Assembly (NCBI RefSeq): GCF_046097065.1
Contig: NZ_CP175563.1
Span: 186,001-250,000 of the forward strand
Direction of reading: 5' to 3'
Origin: Syntrophus buswellii
GTDB taxonomy: Bacteria > Desulfobacterota > Syntrophia > Syntrophales > Syntrophaceae
Length of the DNA: 64,000 bases
A model generated the notes under the pieces. That model saw nothing but the letters and a program-made list of their open reading frames with translations. It made no database searches and had not been told where the DNA came from. Shown one piece after another: positions 26,000 to 36,243 of the stretch (positions are counted from its first letter, which is position 1; each line of letters starts with the position of its first letter). The translations under genes and the position numbers were made by a program.

Positions 26000-26791
26000 G
26001 GAACCGAATGTCGCCTTTATCCGCTATAACCTCCCCTGGGAATCTCCCCATGCCGTCGATGCTGCGGACGGAGAGGGCTGGTCCGGGCATCCGCCTCCGC
26101 GGCTGCGAAAATTGCGCATGAATATCGGAACCCGTACCTGGTCCCTTCGGAAAGCGCCGGTGGATTTGACCGTTGCCGACGCGTTGGTCATCGATCTGGA
26201 TCAATCGGAAGAGGCCCTTTTCAAGGGCATGCAACCGAAGATCCGATACAACATCCGCCCGGCCAGAGGAAGGGGGTTTGGGTACGTATCGCCTCTGCCG
26301 ACATGCTGCCCGCGTTCTACGAGCGTTGCCTTCAGACAGCCGAACGCAACGGCTTTCCCCCGAGTTCTTTACGGCATTTTTCCGTCCTTTTTTCCGCCCC
26401 TGCGCAGCATTCCGAATATCCGGGGATCCTTTTTCTTCTGGCCGCAAAAGGCCGGGATGTTCTGGCGGGAATCATGATCGCCGTTTCGGGACGGCAGGCC
26501 ATGTGCCTGTGCGGAGCATCCGCAAGCGAAGGGCGCCACCTGATGGGATCGTATGCCATTCACTGGGAGGCCGTCAAGCTGGTGCGGGAAAGGGGGTGCC
26601 TGACTTATGACATGGGGTCCGTTTCTCCCGGTGCCGATCCACGTCACCCCTTTTACGGCATGTATCGCTTTAAAACAGGCTTTGGCGGAAACATACGGCA
26701 TCGCAGCGGCACCTGGGATTATCCGCTCAGCAGAAGCCGATACAGCGCCTTCCGCAATTATGAGGCATCCGGGATGAAGTTTTCCGAATGA
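25998..26791 (+). pseudogene. FemAB-like (GNAT-fold) aminoacyltransferase, truncated and frameshifted
   Basis: Two frames together give a FemAB/lipid II glycyltransferase-like protein. The first (25998 to about 26275) has VAFIRYNLPWE and KIRYNIRPARGR. The second (about 26275-26791) continues with GVWVRIASADMLPAFYERCL and ends with HPFYGMYRFKTGFGG, the conserved C-terminal region. The switch falls at the GGGGG run 26272-26276, consistent with a one-base indel. The N-terminal 60-90 residues of the family are missing at the junction with the LuxR remnant. The indel alone could be a sequencing error; the 5' truncation could not. Confidence 0.7.
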
Positions 26792-27455
26792 CACGCGCGA
26801 CAACCATCGGGGGCCTCCCGGGAGGCATGGAACACGAGCCGCCTGTCCATCGTGAGATCCGTCAACTCGCCACCGCGTTATAACCCCCTCCCCTCTTAAG
26901 AGGGATGTGCCCGATGAAAAGCGGGGCAAACCTCTCTTATCCAAGGCCGGGCGGCGGGTTCGTCAAATAGATTCCAGATATGTCTGTTTCTTCCCGATTT
27001 CCGCGTGTCTAGAGCCTGTCGCTGAAATGGGCAAAGGAAAGATTTTGTCTTGTCAGTCACAGGATTTTCCTATATTATCTTTCGTGTAAAAAAGTTCCTA
27101 TCACAAACGGTATAAAATATTTCCGGATCCGGCGCAGTGCGTGTATCCGGTTGCTGTCCTTCAATGATGTTCACTTCAAACCTTGAACCATGTTGCAGAG
27201 AGCCTAAACGGTCCGTTCAGCATAACGTTAACGAAACGAAATCCAGAAAAATCGCGGGGAAAAAAAGACAGAAAGTTCACGTTGAGGTTTTTAACGGCTG
27301 AGGCCCGAATCCGGAACAGGGTTTTCGAACCGGAGTCCCGGCTCTTGGCGATCAGTGCCGGAAAGCCATCCGGAACCGACAGGGATGCAGGCAGGTTTTC
27401 CGGCAGAAGATTTGGCATTTAATCTAGAGGTCTATCTACGTGAAAGGGAGAGAAA
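26792..27455. other. 664-bp intergenic region upstream of PFOR
   Basis: No credible gene. It contains two perfect palindromes (GCCTCCCGGGAGGC near 26813 and CCCTCTTAAGAGGG near 26892), an AT-rich segment with a promoter at 27050-27078, and about 370 bp of possible untranslated leader before nifJ whose structure I cannot name. Confidence 0.5.
27050..27078 (+). promoter_or_regulatory. Sigma-70-like promoter, probable nifJ promoter
   Basis: TTGTCA, an exact 17-bp spacer and TATTAT. Transcription would begin near 27085, leaving a leader of about 370 nt before the PFOR start. Confidence 0.5.
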
Positions 27456-30400
27456 ATGGGCGGATACAATAAAACCCTGGAAGGAAATGAAATAGCCGCG
27501 CATGTGGCTTACGCGATGAGCGAAGTGGCGGCGATCTATCCGATTACGCCGTCGAGCACCATCGGGGAATACTGCAGCGAATGGGCCGCGCGTGAAAAAA
27601 AGAACATCTTCGGCCAGCCGCTTGAAATCATGGAAATGCAGTCCGAAGCTGGGGCGGCAGCCGCGGTTCACGGCGCGCTGGCGGCGGGGGCGCTTGCCAC
27701 GACCTTCACGGCGTCGCAGGGCCTTCTGCTCATGAAGCCGGACATGTACAAGATCGCCGGTGAACTGCTGCCGACGGTCTTCCATGTGGCGGCCAGATCC
27801 ATCGCCGGCCAGGCCCTCTGCATTTTCGGGGACCACTCGGACATCAATGCGGTCCGTCAGACGGGATTTTCCCTCCTCGCCTCGGCTTCCCCCCAGGAGG
27901 TCATGGACCTGGGGCTGGTCGCCCATCTGGCGAGCATCAAGGCCAGCCTCCCATTCATCCATTGCTTTGACGGGTTCCGGACCTCCATGGTCATCCAGAA
28001 GGTCGAATTGATCCAGTACGCCGACATGGCCAGACTCGTGGACTGGTACGCCATTGACCGCTTCCGGGCCAGGTCCATGAATCCTGAGCATCCCCAGATG
28101 CGCGGCACATCGCAGAGCTCCGATATCTTTTTTCAGAACCGCGAAGCCTGCTCGCCCTATTATGCGAAACTGCCGGGCGTCGTGGAAGAGGAAATGAGAA
28201 AGGTCAGCGAACTGACCGGAAGACCCTATCACCTCTTTGATTACGTGGGCCATCCCGAAGCGGACAAAATCATCGTCGCCATGGGATCGAGCTGCGACGT
28301 CATTGAAGGGACCATCGATTATCTGAACGCGCGGGGGGCCAAGCTCGGCCTCATCAAGGTCCGGCTTTACCTTCCCTTCTCCCGGGAGCACTTCTTCAAG
28401 GTTCTGCCGCGGTCGGTCAAGAAAATAGCCGTTCTCGACAGGCTCAAGTCCCCGATGAGCGTTGGAGAGCCCCTGTACCTGGAGGTCAGCACGGCGATCC
28501 TGGAAAAGAACACCGGACAGCTTGTCATCGGCGGAAGGTACGGGCTCGGCAGTAAGGATTTCACGCCGGCCATGGTGAAGGCCGTTTACGAAAATCTGGA
28601 TCAGTGGAGCCCCAAGCGATCCTTCACGGTGGGCATCATCGACGATGTCAGCAATTCCTCCCTTGAAGTGGGCGAAGAATTCTCGGCGTCCCCTCCGGGC
28701 ACGACATCCTGCAAATTCTGGGGCATCGGCGCCGACGGAACCGTCGGTGCGAACAAGGAGGCGATCAAGATCATCGGCGAGAACACCGACCTGTTCACCC
28801 AGGCGTATTTCGCCTATGACGCGAAAAAATCCGGGGGTGTCACCGTTTCCCATGTCCGCTTCTCCCCCAACAGGATCCTGTCGCATTATCTGATCAAGCA
28901 CGCCGATTTTATCGCCTGCCATGTCCCGGCCTACGTCACCCAGTTCGACCTGCTGGACGGCATCATGGACGGCGGGATCTTCCTCCTCAACGCTCCCTGG
29001 ACGGTTGAGGAAATGGAAATGGAAATTCCCGCCAGGCTGAGGAGGATCATTGCGGAAAAACACCTTAAATTTTATACCATTGACGCAGTCAGCATCGCGG
29101 AAAAGGTGGGGCTTGGCGGAAGGATCAACATGATCATGCAGGCCGCCTTCTTCAAGATCGCCAACGTCATTCCCCCGGATGAGGCGATCAATTTCCTCAA
29201 GGAGGCCATTCAGCATGCTTACGGCAAAAAAGGTTCCAAAATCGTCAGCATGAACATCAGCGCCGTGGATCAGGCACTGGAGGCGATCAAGATCATCGAG
29301 GTGCCGGAATCGTGGGCGGAGACCGGCCGGGCGACCTATACACATGAGATCGTCCCCGAATTTGTCTCCAAGGTCATGAACCCGATGATTCTCCAGAAGG
29401 GGGATGAAGTGCCGGTAAGCGCCCTTCCTCCCGACGGCATCTTCCCTACGGCGACGTCACGTTATGAAAAGCGGGGGGTTGCCATCAATGTGCCGGAGTG
29501 GATTCCGGAGAACTGCATCCAGTGCAATCAATGCTCCTTTGTGTGCCCCCACGCAGCCATTCGGCCGGTGCTTGCAACGGAGGACGAGCTTCGAAAAGCC
29601 CCGACGGACTTTATAAGTCTGGATGCCGTTGGAAAAGAGCTCAAGGGGTTGAAGTACCGGATCCAGGTCAGCCCGCTGGACTGCACGGGATGCGGCAACT
29701 GCGCCGATATCTGCCCGGCGAAGGAAAAGGCCCTGGTCATGAAGCACCTGAGCTTGCAGGATGAGATCCAGGTGCCGAATCACAAGTTCTCCCTGACCAT
29801 CACGATCAAGGACAACCTCCTGCCGAAGACCACTGTGAAGGGCAGCCAGTTCTGCCAGCCCCTGTTCGAATTTTCCGGAGCCTGTCCCGGGTGCGGGGAG
29901 ACTCCCTACATCAAGGTGATTACGCAGCTTTTCGGTGACCGGATGATCATCGGCAATGCCACGGGATGTTCCTCGATTTACGGCGGTTCCGCGCCGGTCT
30001 GCCCCTACACCGTCAACGCCAAGGGGCACGGTCCGGCATGGGCCAATTCCCTCTTTGAAGACAATGCCGAATTTACCCTGGGAATGGAGATGGCGATTAC
30101 CCAGCGGCGGGAGCGAGTCGCCCGCCATATGCGGACGGCCCTGGACGAAAACATTTCCGCGGAGCTGAGGGAGCTCTTTACCGCGTGGCTGGACAATATG
30201 AACGATGCCGAAAAGACGAGGGGGCTGAGATTTCCCATCGAGGAGGCGGTGGCCCGGGAGCTGCCGAAATCCGTCGGATTGCAGAAGGATCTTCTGACCA
30301 GCATCCTCAGGGTTAAAGACCTGCTCGTCAAGAAATCGATCTGGGCCATCGGCGGGGACGGCTGGGCTTATGACATCGGATTCGGCGGTCTGGACCATGT

Positions 30401-30974
30401 GATTGCACAGAACCACGATCTGAACATTCTGGTCCTGGATACCGAGGTCTATTCCAATACGGGCGGACAGGCATCAAAGTCCACCCCGACCGGGGCCGTC
30501 GCGAAATTTGCGGCAAAGGGCAAGCCGGTGCGCAAAAAGGATCTCGGGCGTATGGCCATGATCTACGAATATGTGTATGTCGCTTCCGTGGCCATGGGAG
30601 CCAACAAGAACCAGTTCCTCAGGGCCGTTACGGAAGCGGAAAGCTATCCCGGCCCTTCCCTGATCATCGCCTATTCGCCATGCATCAATCATGGCATCGA
30701 CATGGGCAAGAGCCAGGAGGAGCAGAAAAAAGCCGTTGAGGCCGGATACTGGCCCCTTTACCGCTATAATCCCCTTCTGGCTGCAGAGGGCAAAAATCCC
30801 TTCCAGCTGGATGCCACCGAAATCAAAGGCGATTTCCAGGAGTTCATGCAGGGGGAGGTCCGTTATTCAAGCCTCAGGAGAATGTTCCCCGAGGTGGCGG
30901 AGAAACTGTACAAGCAGGCGGAACAGGAGGCGAAAGAGAGAATGGAGAAGTACAAGGAGCTGGCCAAGGTGTAG
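27456..30974 (+). CDS. nifJ: Pyruvate:ferredoxin (flavodoxin) oxidoreductase, single-chain
   Basis: 1172 residues, the full length of the homodimeric enzyme. The N-terminal TPP/pyrimidine domain begins NEIAAHVAYAMSEV with IYPITPSSTIGE. The two-cluster ferredoxin domain has CIQCNQCSFVCP near 687 and CTGCGNCADICP near 742. A proximal-cluster cysteine pair is in GACPGCGETPY near 813, and the TPP-binding GDGWAYDIGFGG near 967 with NTGGQASKSTPTG completes the enzyme. It converts pyruvate and CoA to acetyl-CoA and CO2, reducing ferredoxin, the central oxidative step of anaerobes. GAAAGGGAGAG precedes the ATG. A strong palindrome follows the gene. Confidence 0.97.
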   Translation: MGGYNKTLEGNEIAAHVAYAMSEVAAIYPITPSSTIGEYCSEWAAREKKNIFGQPLEIMEMQSEAGAAAAVHGALAAGALATTFTASQGLLLMKPDMYKIAGELLPTVFHVAARSIAGQALCIFGDHSDINAVRQTGFSLLASASPQEVMDLGLVAHLASIKASLPFIHCFDGFRTSMVIQKVELIQYADMARLVDWYAIDRFRARSMNPEHPQMRGTSQSSDIFFQNREACSPYYAKLPGVVEEEMRKVSELTGRPYHLFDYVGHPEADKIIVAMGSSCDVIEGTIDYLNARGAKLGLIKVRLYLPFSREHFFKVLPRSVKKIAVLDRLKSPMSVGEPLYLEVSTAILEKNTGQLVIGGRYGLGSKDFTPAMVKAVYENLDQWSPKRSFTVGIIDDVSNSSLEVGEEFSASPPGTTSCKFWGIGADGTVGANKEAIKIIGENTDLFTQAYFAYDAKKSGGVTVSHVRFSPNRILSHYLIKHADFIACHVPAYVTQFDLLDGIMDGGIFLLNAPWTVEEMEMEIPARLRRIIAEKHLKFYTIDAVSIAEKVGLGGRINMIMQAAFFKIANVIPPDEAINFLKEAIQHAYGKKGSKIVSMNISAVDQALEAIKIIEVPESWAETGRATYTHEIVPEFVSKVMNPMILQKGDEVPVSALPPDGIFPTATSRYEKRGVAINVPEWIPENCIQCNQCSFVCPHAAIRPVLATEDELRKAPTDFISLDAVGKELKGLKYRIQVSPLDCTGCGNCADICPAKEKALVMKHLSLQDEIQVPNHKFSLTITIKDNLLPKTTVKGSQFCQPLFEFSGACPGCGETPYIKVITQLFGDRMIIGNATGCSSIYGGSAPVCPYTVNAKGHGPAWANSLFEDNAEFTLGMEMAITQRRERVARHMRTALDENISAELRELFTAWLDNMNDAEKTRGLRFPIEEAVARELPKSVGLQKDLLTSILRVKDLLVKKSIWAIGGDGWAYDIGFGGLDHVIAQNHDLNILVLDTEVYSNTGGQASKSTPTGAVAKFAAKGKPVRKKDLGRMAMIYEYVYVASVAMGANKNQFLRAVTEAESYPGPSLIIAYSPCINHGIDMGKSQEEQKKAVEAGYWPLYRYNPLLAAEGKNPFQLDATEIKGDFQEFMQGEVRYSSLRRMFPEVAEKLYKQAEQEAKERMEKYKELAKV

Positions 30975-31036
30975 GTCTTTCTCCCTTCTGTCGGGCGGGG
31001 CAACCCCCGGTCCACCAGCCATGGATGATCATTTGA

Positions 31037-31070
31037 GCAGGCCCCCGGGAAAATTTTCCCGGGGGCCTGC
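31037..31070. terminator. 34-bp perfect palindrome, probable terminator
   Basis: GCAGGCCCCCGGGAAAA pairs perfectly with its complement, which follows without a loop. It lies 62 bp after nifJ and 150 bp beyond the end of the convergent aldolase gene. The usual T-run is missing (TGCGTTTGGC follows), so it may act as a bidirectional terminator or transcript-end stabiliser. Confidence 0.55.
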
Positions 31071-31221
31071 TGCGTTTGGCGGCGTACCGTGGCTTCCCCC
31101 TCGGTTTATCGAAGACAGGAAGAGGGATGCGCTGTGACGTAAGCCGGACGGCATATTTTCGGCGGCTCCACGCCATTGGCAGGCGGCACCATGCTGAAGC
31201 GCTGCGCTTGGAGGGTTGAGA

Positions 31222-32382
31222 TCAGAGGCGTGCGAAGTATTCTTCCCGGCAGCCCTTTTCGATCTCCAGGAGGGAGGATAAGGCCCCGTTGAAATCGGTT
31301 CTTCCGGCGGTGAAGACGCCATGCCCGTAAACGATGACGCCCCGGCTGTCGGCCAGGGCAGGAGGGACGGTGTGGCACAGGCCGTGGAGGCCCGTGCCCA
31401 CTTCGCCGGGGACGATGGGAACACCGGCGGCCCGGCGCGGGCGGGGGCAGCAAAGGTGGCATTGCCTTTTTAACCCGACTTCGCAGTTTTTCTCTCCGCA
31501 GGCCAGGGAAAGGACAACGGAGAATTTCGGATGGCCGTGCAGGATGGTGCGGCAGGTGCCCCGGGCCACGATGGCCCGGTGGGCGCTCAGCTCGCTGGAG
31601 GCGGTGATGCCGGCGCAGGAGGAGCCGTCCAGGGGGACGGGATCGATGCATCCCTGCAGTTCGTCCAGGGAGCTGCCCGTCTGGCTTATGTAGAGAATGT
31701 CTTCAAAGAGGCAGGAGATGTTCCCGAAATAGGAATCGACGAGTCCGCAGTCTACCGTGGCCTTTCCCGCTTCCTCCATGGCGGTCAGAACGGTTGCCTC
31801 GTCCCGGAAAGGGCCGCGCAGCAGGGGGGAAACCCGTTGAGCGGGCGGATCGAGATGCTCCACCGCCTGTCGGAACGCCGCCTGCTGTGCGGGGCTTGAG
31901 CTGCCGGCCCGGACATCCCGGAGGACATCGGCGAAGAATTTGACGAAACAGGCGAAGCAGGCGGAGCTGAAGGTCACGAAGGCCTGTTCGGGGCTGACCG
32001 TCCCGCAGGCGATGATCCCACGGCCGGGCAGGATGGCGCACTTCCGTTTTTTCAAAACCTGGATCAGCTTTTCCGCTTCAAAGGTGGTCACGACGGGCAG
32101 ATCGTGGAGAAACGTCCGGGTTTCCGTATCCTCCGGCCGAAGAACACCCGATGGCGCTGTCCGGGCCAGGAAGTCCACCACGGTGCGGTAAGGTTCGGCA
32201 GGCTGTGCGAAGAGGAGGGCGGAGATGTGCAGCCCTGCGAAGATCTTCTCAATCAGGGGGCGCATTTCATCCTCGCGATTCCAAATCAGCTCCGCATCCC
32301 AAGCCCCCAACAGGGGCGCGCCCGCTTCGGCCAATCCAGAGCGGACCAGCTTGTCGGCGTATTTTCGGATCAAACGGTCCAT
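31222..32382 (-). CDS. Class II aldolase/adducin-family protein
   Basis: 386 residues from the ATG at 32382, which has a GGGGGGTAAG ribosome site; an upstream in-frame start is possible but would run into the preceding gene. The C-terminal half has the class II aldolase metal-binding HGHPKFS and YGHGVF motifs around residues 300-365, and SELSAHRAI before them. The N-terminal 190 residues do not show a motif I can name. Family members (fuculose-phosphate aldolase, ribulose-phosphate epimerase, MtnB dehydratase) act on sugar phosphates or methylthio-sugars. It is the last gene of a minus-strand run from tatC and follows AOR by 7 bp. The substrate is unknown. Confidence 0.75.
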   Translation of the reverse strand: MDRLIRKYADKLVRSGLAEAGAPLLGAWDAELIWNREDEMRPLIEKIFAGLHISALLFAQPAEPYRTVVDFLARTAPSGVLRPEDTETRTFLHDLPVVTTFEAEKLIQVLKKRKCAILPGRGIIACGTVSPEQAFVTFSSACFACFVKFFADVLRDVRAGSSSPAQQAAFRQAVEHLDPPAQRVSPLLRGPFRDEATVLTAMEEAGKATVDCGLVDSYFGNISCLFEDILYISQTGSSLDELQGCIDPVPLDGSSCAGITASSELSAHRAIVARGTCRTILHGHPKFSVVLSLACGEKNCEVGLKRQCHLCCPRPRRAAGVPIVPGEVGTGLHGLCHTVPPALADSRGVIVYGHGVFTAGRTDFNGALSSLLEIEKGCREEYFARL

Positions 32383-32389
32383 GAAGCGC

Positions 32390-34153
32390 TTACCCCCCGG
32401 TTTCCCCGCTCCAGGCAATACCCAGTTCAGCGGCCTTTCCCCCCGTCGGCCTCCCTTCGCTGTCAAGGCCGCGGATGCGCCGGTAAACCGCCCGCGCCTT
32501 GAGAAATTCATCCCGGTCCAGCGGCTGAATCTCCAGGTGGCCGTTGCCCGTTCCCGGCTCCTCGAAAAAGCGGGCAGGGAGGTCGTCGTCGGTTCCCCGG
32601 AATCCGTTGCGGAAATTCATGATCCGCTCCGAGTAATCGATCCGCTCCCCCGCGGACAAAAGGTCATCTGCGGAGGTTTCTAGGCCGGTGACGGCGGTAA
32701 AGATCCGGGCGTACTCCTCCAGGGAGGCGGCGAGGAAAACAAAGGGGCAGGCGGTAAGGGAATCGGCGGCGGCGAAAAGGTCCTCCGCTCCTTTGATCAT
32801 ACGGGCCTTGCCACTGAAGGTAAAGCGGTTCGTCGCCACGGGTTTTCGCAGGATTTCGGAACTGATGGGATAGGCGCGCATGTGGCACCCGCCCCTCGTC
32901 GACGTGGCATAGGCGAGGGCCATTCCGTAGGCCCCCCGGGGATCGAAACCAGGCAGTTCCATGCCCTTCACCGCCATGGCCGCTTCCGGCTTCCCGCACT
33001 GTTCCGCATAGACGGCGGCCCCCTGTCCCAGGGCCTTCCCGATGCCGCGTCCCGCTCCGATATCCTGAAGAAGCGAGAGGATTTCCCGGGGGCCCGGGTG
33101 CCGTCGGCGGATTTCCCCATGGCAGGACAGCGTCGCTGCCGCCGAGATGGGATCCATGCCCAGTTCGATGCACAGCCGGTTTGCCTCCATCACCGTTTCC
33201 ATTTCGGCGTTTCCAAGAAGGGCGCTGAAGTGGGCCAGGGTTTCAAACTCGGGAAGGATCCGACCATCGGATGCAATCCTTTTGCAGAGGATCGTGCAGC
33301 CCAGGCAACCCGTCCGGTGGGGGGCATAGCGTTTGTGAAAGGCGTGGGCGTTCATCCCGCGGGCGGCGTCAAAGCGGGTGCGGCGGAAATTGTCCGTGGG
33401 CATCATCCGGCGGGCATCGATGAGATCGTAAAGGGCGGCCGTACCGTATCGGCCGATGCCCAGGTCCCCGAGAAGAAAGGGCGAAGCCGACAGGAGGCGC
33501 TGAACATCTTCTTGCGCCCTTTTCAAGGCCCCGGGGTCGGCGACCCTCGTTGTGGTTGAGCCCTTGACGGCAATGTATTTCAGATTTTTTGCGGCAAAGA
33601 GAAGTCCAAGGCCGTTTCGGCCCGCCGCCCAGGAGCCGTCTACAATGAGGTTCGCATAACGGACCCCGGCTTCCGCCGCCGGGCCCGCCAGGACAACCGC
33701 CCCTTTTCCCTTCAGGCGGGCGTAGAGTTCAGGCGTTTTCCTTCCGGACAGGGGCGCGGCCTCCACGAGGGTGATGCGGGCATCCTCGATTTCGATTCCC
33801 CGGAGGGTCCTGGCTCGGCCGGTAATGACGAGACCGTCCCAACCCGCTTTTTTCAGGGCCGTTCCCAGCGATCCGCCGAAGAAGCCGTCCCCCACCGTAC
33901 CGGTCTGCGGAGAGCGGGACATGACGGTCATCATGCCCGAAGTGGGTGAAGCCGTGTCCACCAGGGGGCCGGTAAAGAACAGCAGGGGCATTTCCGGGTC
34001 ATCCCACGGCCGAGAAGCCTCATCCCACAGGTAGGAGCCCGCCAGTCCCCGGCCGCCGATCTGGCGGGCGTAAACATCCGCGTCCGGATGCTCTACCGTC
34101 CATTGTCCGGCAGACAGGTTGATTCTCAGGATTCTTCCCCTCCAGCCGTTCAT
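32390..34153 (-). CDS. aor: Aldehyde:ferredoxin oxidoreductase (tungsten/molybdopterin family)
   Basis: 587 residues. NGWRGRILRINLSAG and GGRGLAGSYLW at the N-terminus are typical AOR domain 1. The [4Fe-4S] ligands are CLGCTILC near 284 and a C-terminal Cys in LTACPF near 470, and pterin-contact regions such as WAAGRNGLG are present. It oxidises aldehydes to acids with ferredoxin as acceptor, or the reverse, using a tungstopterin. The length is slightly short (typical about 600-620). Its ATG overlaps the PBP1A stop (ATGA), an unexpected pairing. The aldolase that follows may supply or consume its aldehyde (inference). Confidence 0.9.
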   Translation of the reverse strand: MNGWRGRILRINLSAGQWTVEHPDADVYARQIGGRGLAGSYLWDEASRPWDDPEMPLLFFTGPLVDTASPTSGMMTVMSRSPQTGTVGDGFFGGSLGTALKKAGWDGLVITGRARTLRGIEIEDARITLVEAAPLSGRKTPELYARLKGKGAVVLAGPAAEAGVRYANLIVDGSWAAGRNGLGLLFAAKNLKYIAVKGSTTTRVADPGALKRAQEDVQRLLSASPFLLGDLGIGRYGTAALYDLIDARRMMPTDNFRRTRFDAARGMNAHAFHKRYAPHRTGCLGCTILCKRIASDGRILPEFETLAHFSALLGNAEMETVMEANRLCIELGMDPISAAATLSCHGEIRRRHPGPREILSLLQDIGAGRGIGKALGQGAAVYAEQCGKPEAAMAVKGMELPGFDPRGAYGMALAYATSTRGGCHMRAYPISSEILRKPVATNRFTFSGKARMIKGAEDLFAAADSLTACPFVFLAASLEEYARIFTAVTGLETSADDLLSAGERIDYSERIMNFRNGFRGTDDDLPARFFEEPGTGNGHLEIQPLDRDEFLKARAVYRRIRGLDSEGRPTGGKAAELGIAWSGETGG

Positions 34154-36243
34154 GGTTCCGTCTTCGTTCTGCCTTGCGGCCGTTTCTTCTCCATGGAGTC
34201 GCTGTCCGATGCCGCAGGTCCGTCATGCAGGAACGGCGAATCGCCCTCTCCATCGGGATTCTCTTCCGTGTCCGTGGAGGGTTCCCCGGGGAGGAGAGGA
34301 ATCCAGCCTTGCGGCACGGTGCCGTCAATAAAGGCTTCCAGGGCTGCCCCCTCGCTCCTCCTGGCAAAGACAATCCCCTCCGGAACGGGAAAAGCTTCCG
34401 CGGGCATGCCGGCCAGGGCTTGTTCCATGCAGTACAGCCAGATCGGCGCTGCGGCCCGGCCCCCAACTTCATGGCTGCCCAGGGTGCGCTGCTGGTCGAA
34501 GCCGACCCAGACGCCGGTGACAAGGGACGGGGTATAACCCACGAACCAGGCGTCCCGCACGTCATCGGTTGTTCCGGTTTTGGCGGCGACAGGGCGGCCG
34601 ATGCTTTTTACCCGTTGGCCGGTCCCGCTTTCTACGACATCCTGCAGGATATGAGTCGTCAGAAAGGCGACCCGGGGATCGATGACCTGCTCCGCTTTGA
34701 CCGGATGCTCTTCAAAAATGTTTCCGGTGCGGTCTACGATCTTCTTGATCATGAAAGGCTCCACGATCCGGCCCCCATTGGCCAGGACTCCGTACGCCCG
34801 AACCAGTTCCTGCAGGGTCACGGCGGAGGAGCCCAGGGCAAGGGAGAGATTCCTGGACAGCGGCGAGGCAATACCCATGTTGACGGCATAGGCGATCGCG
34901 TAGTCCACCCCGATTTCCTGAAGCAGCTTGATGGTGACCACATTGCGGGATTGAACGAGGGCTTTGTGCAGGGAGATCGGCCCCCGGAATTCCTCGTCGA
35001 AATTCTGAGGGGTCCAGACCCGCCCCGCATTGTCCGTGAACGAGATGGGTGAGTCGTCGATAGCGGTGGCCGGAGTCAGCCCCCGGTCGAAGGCCGCCGT
35101 ATAAATAATGGGCTTGAAGGAGGAGCCCGGCTGCCGGCGCGACTGGGTGGTGCGGTTGAATTCGCTCTTGCTGAAATCCCTGCCGCCAACCATGGCCCTG
35201 ATGGCTCCCGTCCGGGCATCCATGGACAGAAGCGCGCCTTGAACACTGTGCGGGCGGTAGCCCTGGCGGCTTTCGAGTTCCTGAAGTCCCCGTTCCACGG
35301 CGTCCCGGGCGGCCTGCTGGATGCGGAGATCCAGGGTGGTGTAAACCTCCAGGCCTTCCTTGTACAGGGCGTCACTTCCGTATGTCCCCTGGATGTAACG
35401 ACGGATATTTTCGATAAAATAGGCGGCGGGCCGGTCGTTGGGCCGGATCGATCTCAGAAGCAGGGGCGCCTGCAGGACGCCGTTTTTCTCTTCTTCGCTG
35501 ATGTAGCCCTCTTCCACCATTCGAGTCAGCACGTAAGCCTGCCGCCGCCGGGACCCCTCATAATTGGTGTAAGGATCGTAATTGGACGGAGCCTTGGGAA
35601 GCCCGGCCAGAAGAGAAGCTTCGGCAAGAGTGAGGTTCCTCGTTTTTTTCCCGAAGTAGACCTCGGCCGCCGCTTCGATGCCATAGGCGCCGTGGCCCAT
35701 GTAGATGTTGTTGAGATAGATGTTCAGAATCTCCTCTTTGGAAAGGGACCGGTCGATCTTGAAGGCCAGGACGGCTTCCTTGAGTTTTCGGCTGTAGCTT
35801 TTTTCGGAGGAGAGATAGAGCCTTTTGGCAACCTGCTGAGTGATGGTGCTGCCCCCCTGCACAATTTTCCCCGCCTTGAGGTTCCGGAAAAAGGCGCGGG
35901 AAATGCCCTGCATGTCGAAGCCATTGTGCTCAAAAAACCGGGAATCCTCAGCCGCAAGGACCGCCTGGATGATGACGGGCGGGAGATCGGTGAATTTGAC
36001 CAGCTTGCGGTTTTCCAGGTAGAATTCGTCGATCAGTTCATTGTTGTCGGCGTAAACCCGGGTTGTGATGCTCGGACGGTACTCCTTCAAGGCGGCAATG
36101 CTCGGCAGATCCCGGAGCACGACATAGTAGAGGATGCTGCTGCCCACCAGCAGGGCCAGCAGGAGGAACAGGATGAGCCCGATCAGAATGCCGCCTTCAG
36201 AGCCCCGCTTTGCCCAGGGGGGATAAAAGGGAGGCTTATTCAT
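34150..36243 (-). CDS. mrcA: Penicillin-binding protein 1A (bifunctional peptidoglycan synthase)
   Basis: 697 residues. One N-terminal membrane anchor (GLILFLLLALLVGSSILYY, about 18-40) is followed by a GT51 glycosyltransferase with EDSRFFEHNGFD near 95 and GGSTITQQVAK near 122. The transpeptidase has SSFK near 371, SRN near 424 and KTGTTDD near 549, the three active-site boxes. It polymerises and cross-links peptidoglycan on the periplasmic side. The start ATG at 36243 overlaps the tatC end by 8 bp. The C-terminal tail is acidic and low-complexity. It is coupled upstream to tatC and downstream to AOR. Confidence 0.95.
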   Translation of the reverse strand: MNKPPFYPPWAKRGSEGGILIGLILFLLLALLVGSSILYYVVLRDLPSIAALKEYRPSITTRVYADNNELIDEFYLENRKLVKFTDLPPVIIQAVLAAEDSRFFEHNGFDMQGISRAFFRNLKAGKIVQGGSTITQQVAKRLYLSSEKSYSRKLKEAVLAFKIDRSLSKEEILNIYLNNIYMGHGAYGIEAAAEVYFGKKTRNLTLAEASLLAGLPKAPSNYDPYTNYEGSRRRQAYVLTRMVEEGYISEEEKNGVLQAPLLLRSIRPNDRPAAYFIENIRRYIQGTYGSDALYKEGLEVYTTLDLRIQQAARDAVERGLQELESRQGYRPHSVQGALLSMDARTGAIRAMVGGRDFSKSEFNRTTQSRRQPGSSFKPIIYTAAFDRGLTPATAIDDSPISFTDNAGRVWTPQNFDEEFRGPISLHKALVQSRNVVTIKLLQEIGVDYAIAYAVNMGIASPLSRNLSLALGSSAVTLQELVRAYGVLANGGRIVEPFMIKKIVDRTGNIFEEHPVKAEQVIDPRVAFLTTHILQDVVESGTGQRVKSIGRPVAAKTGTTDDVRDAWFVGYTPSLVTGVWVGFDQQRTLGSHEVGGRAAAPIWLYCMEQALAGMPAEAFPVPEGIVFARRSEGAALEAFIDGTVPQGWIPLLPGEPSTDTEENPDGEGDSPFLHDGPAASDSDSMEKKRPQGRTKTEP

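Noticed and set aside
27432..29345. 637-codon minus-strand frame opposite nifJ
   Set aside because: It lies inside the unequivocal PFOR gene and its translation has no family features.
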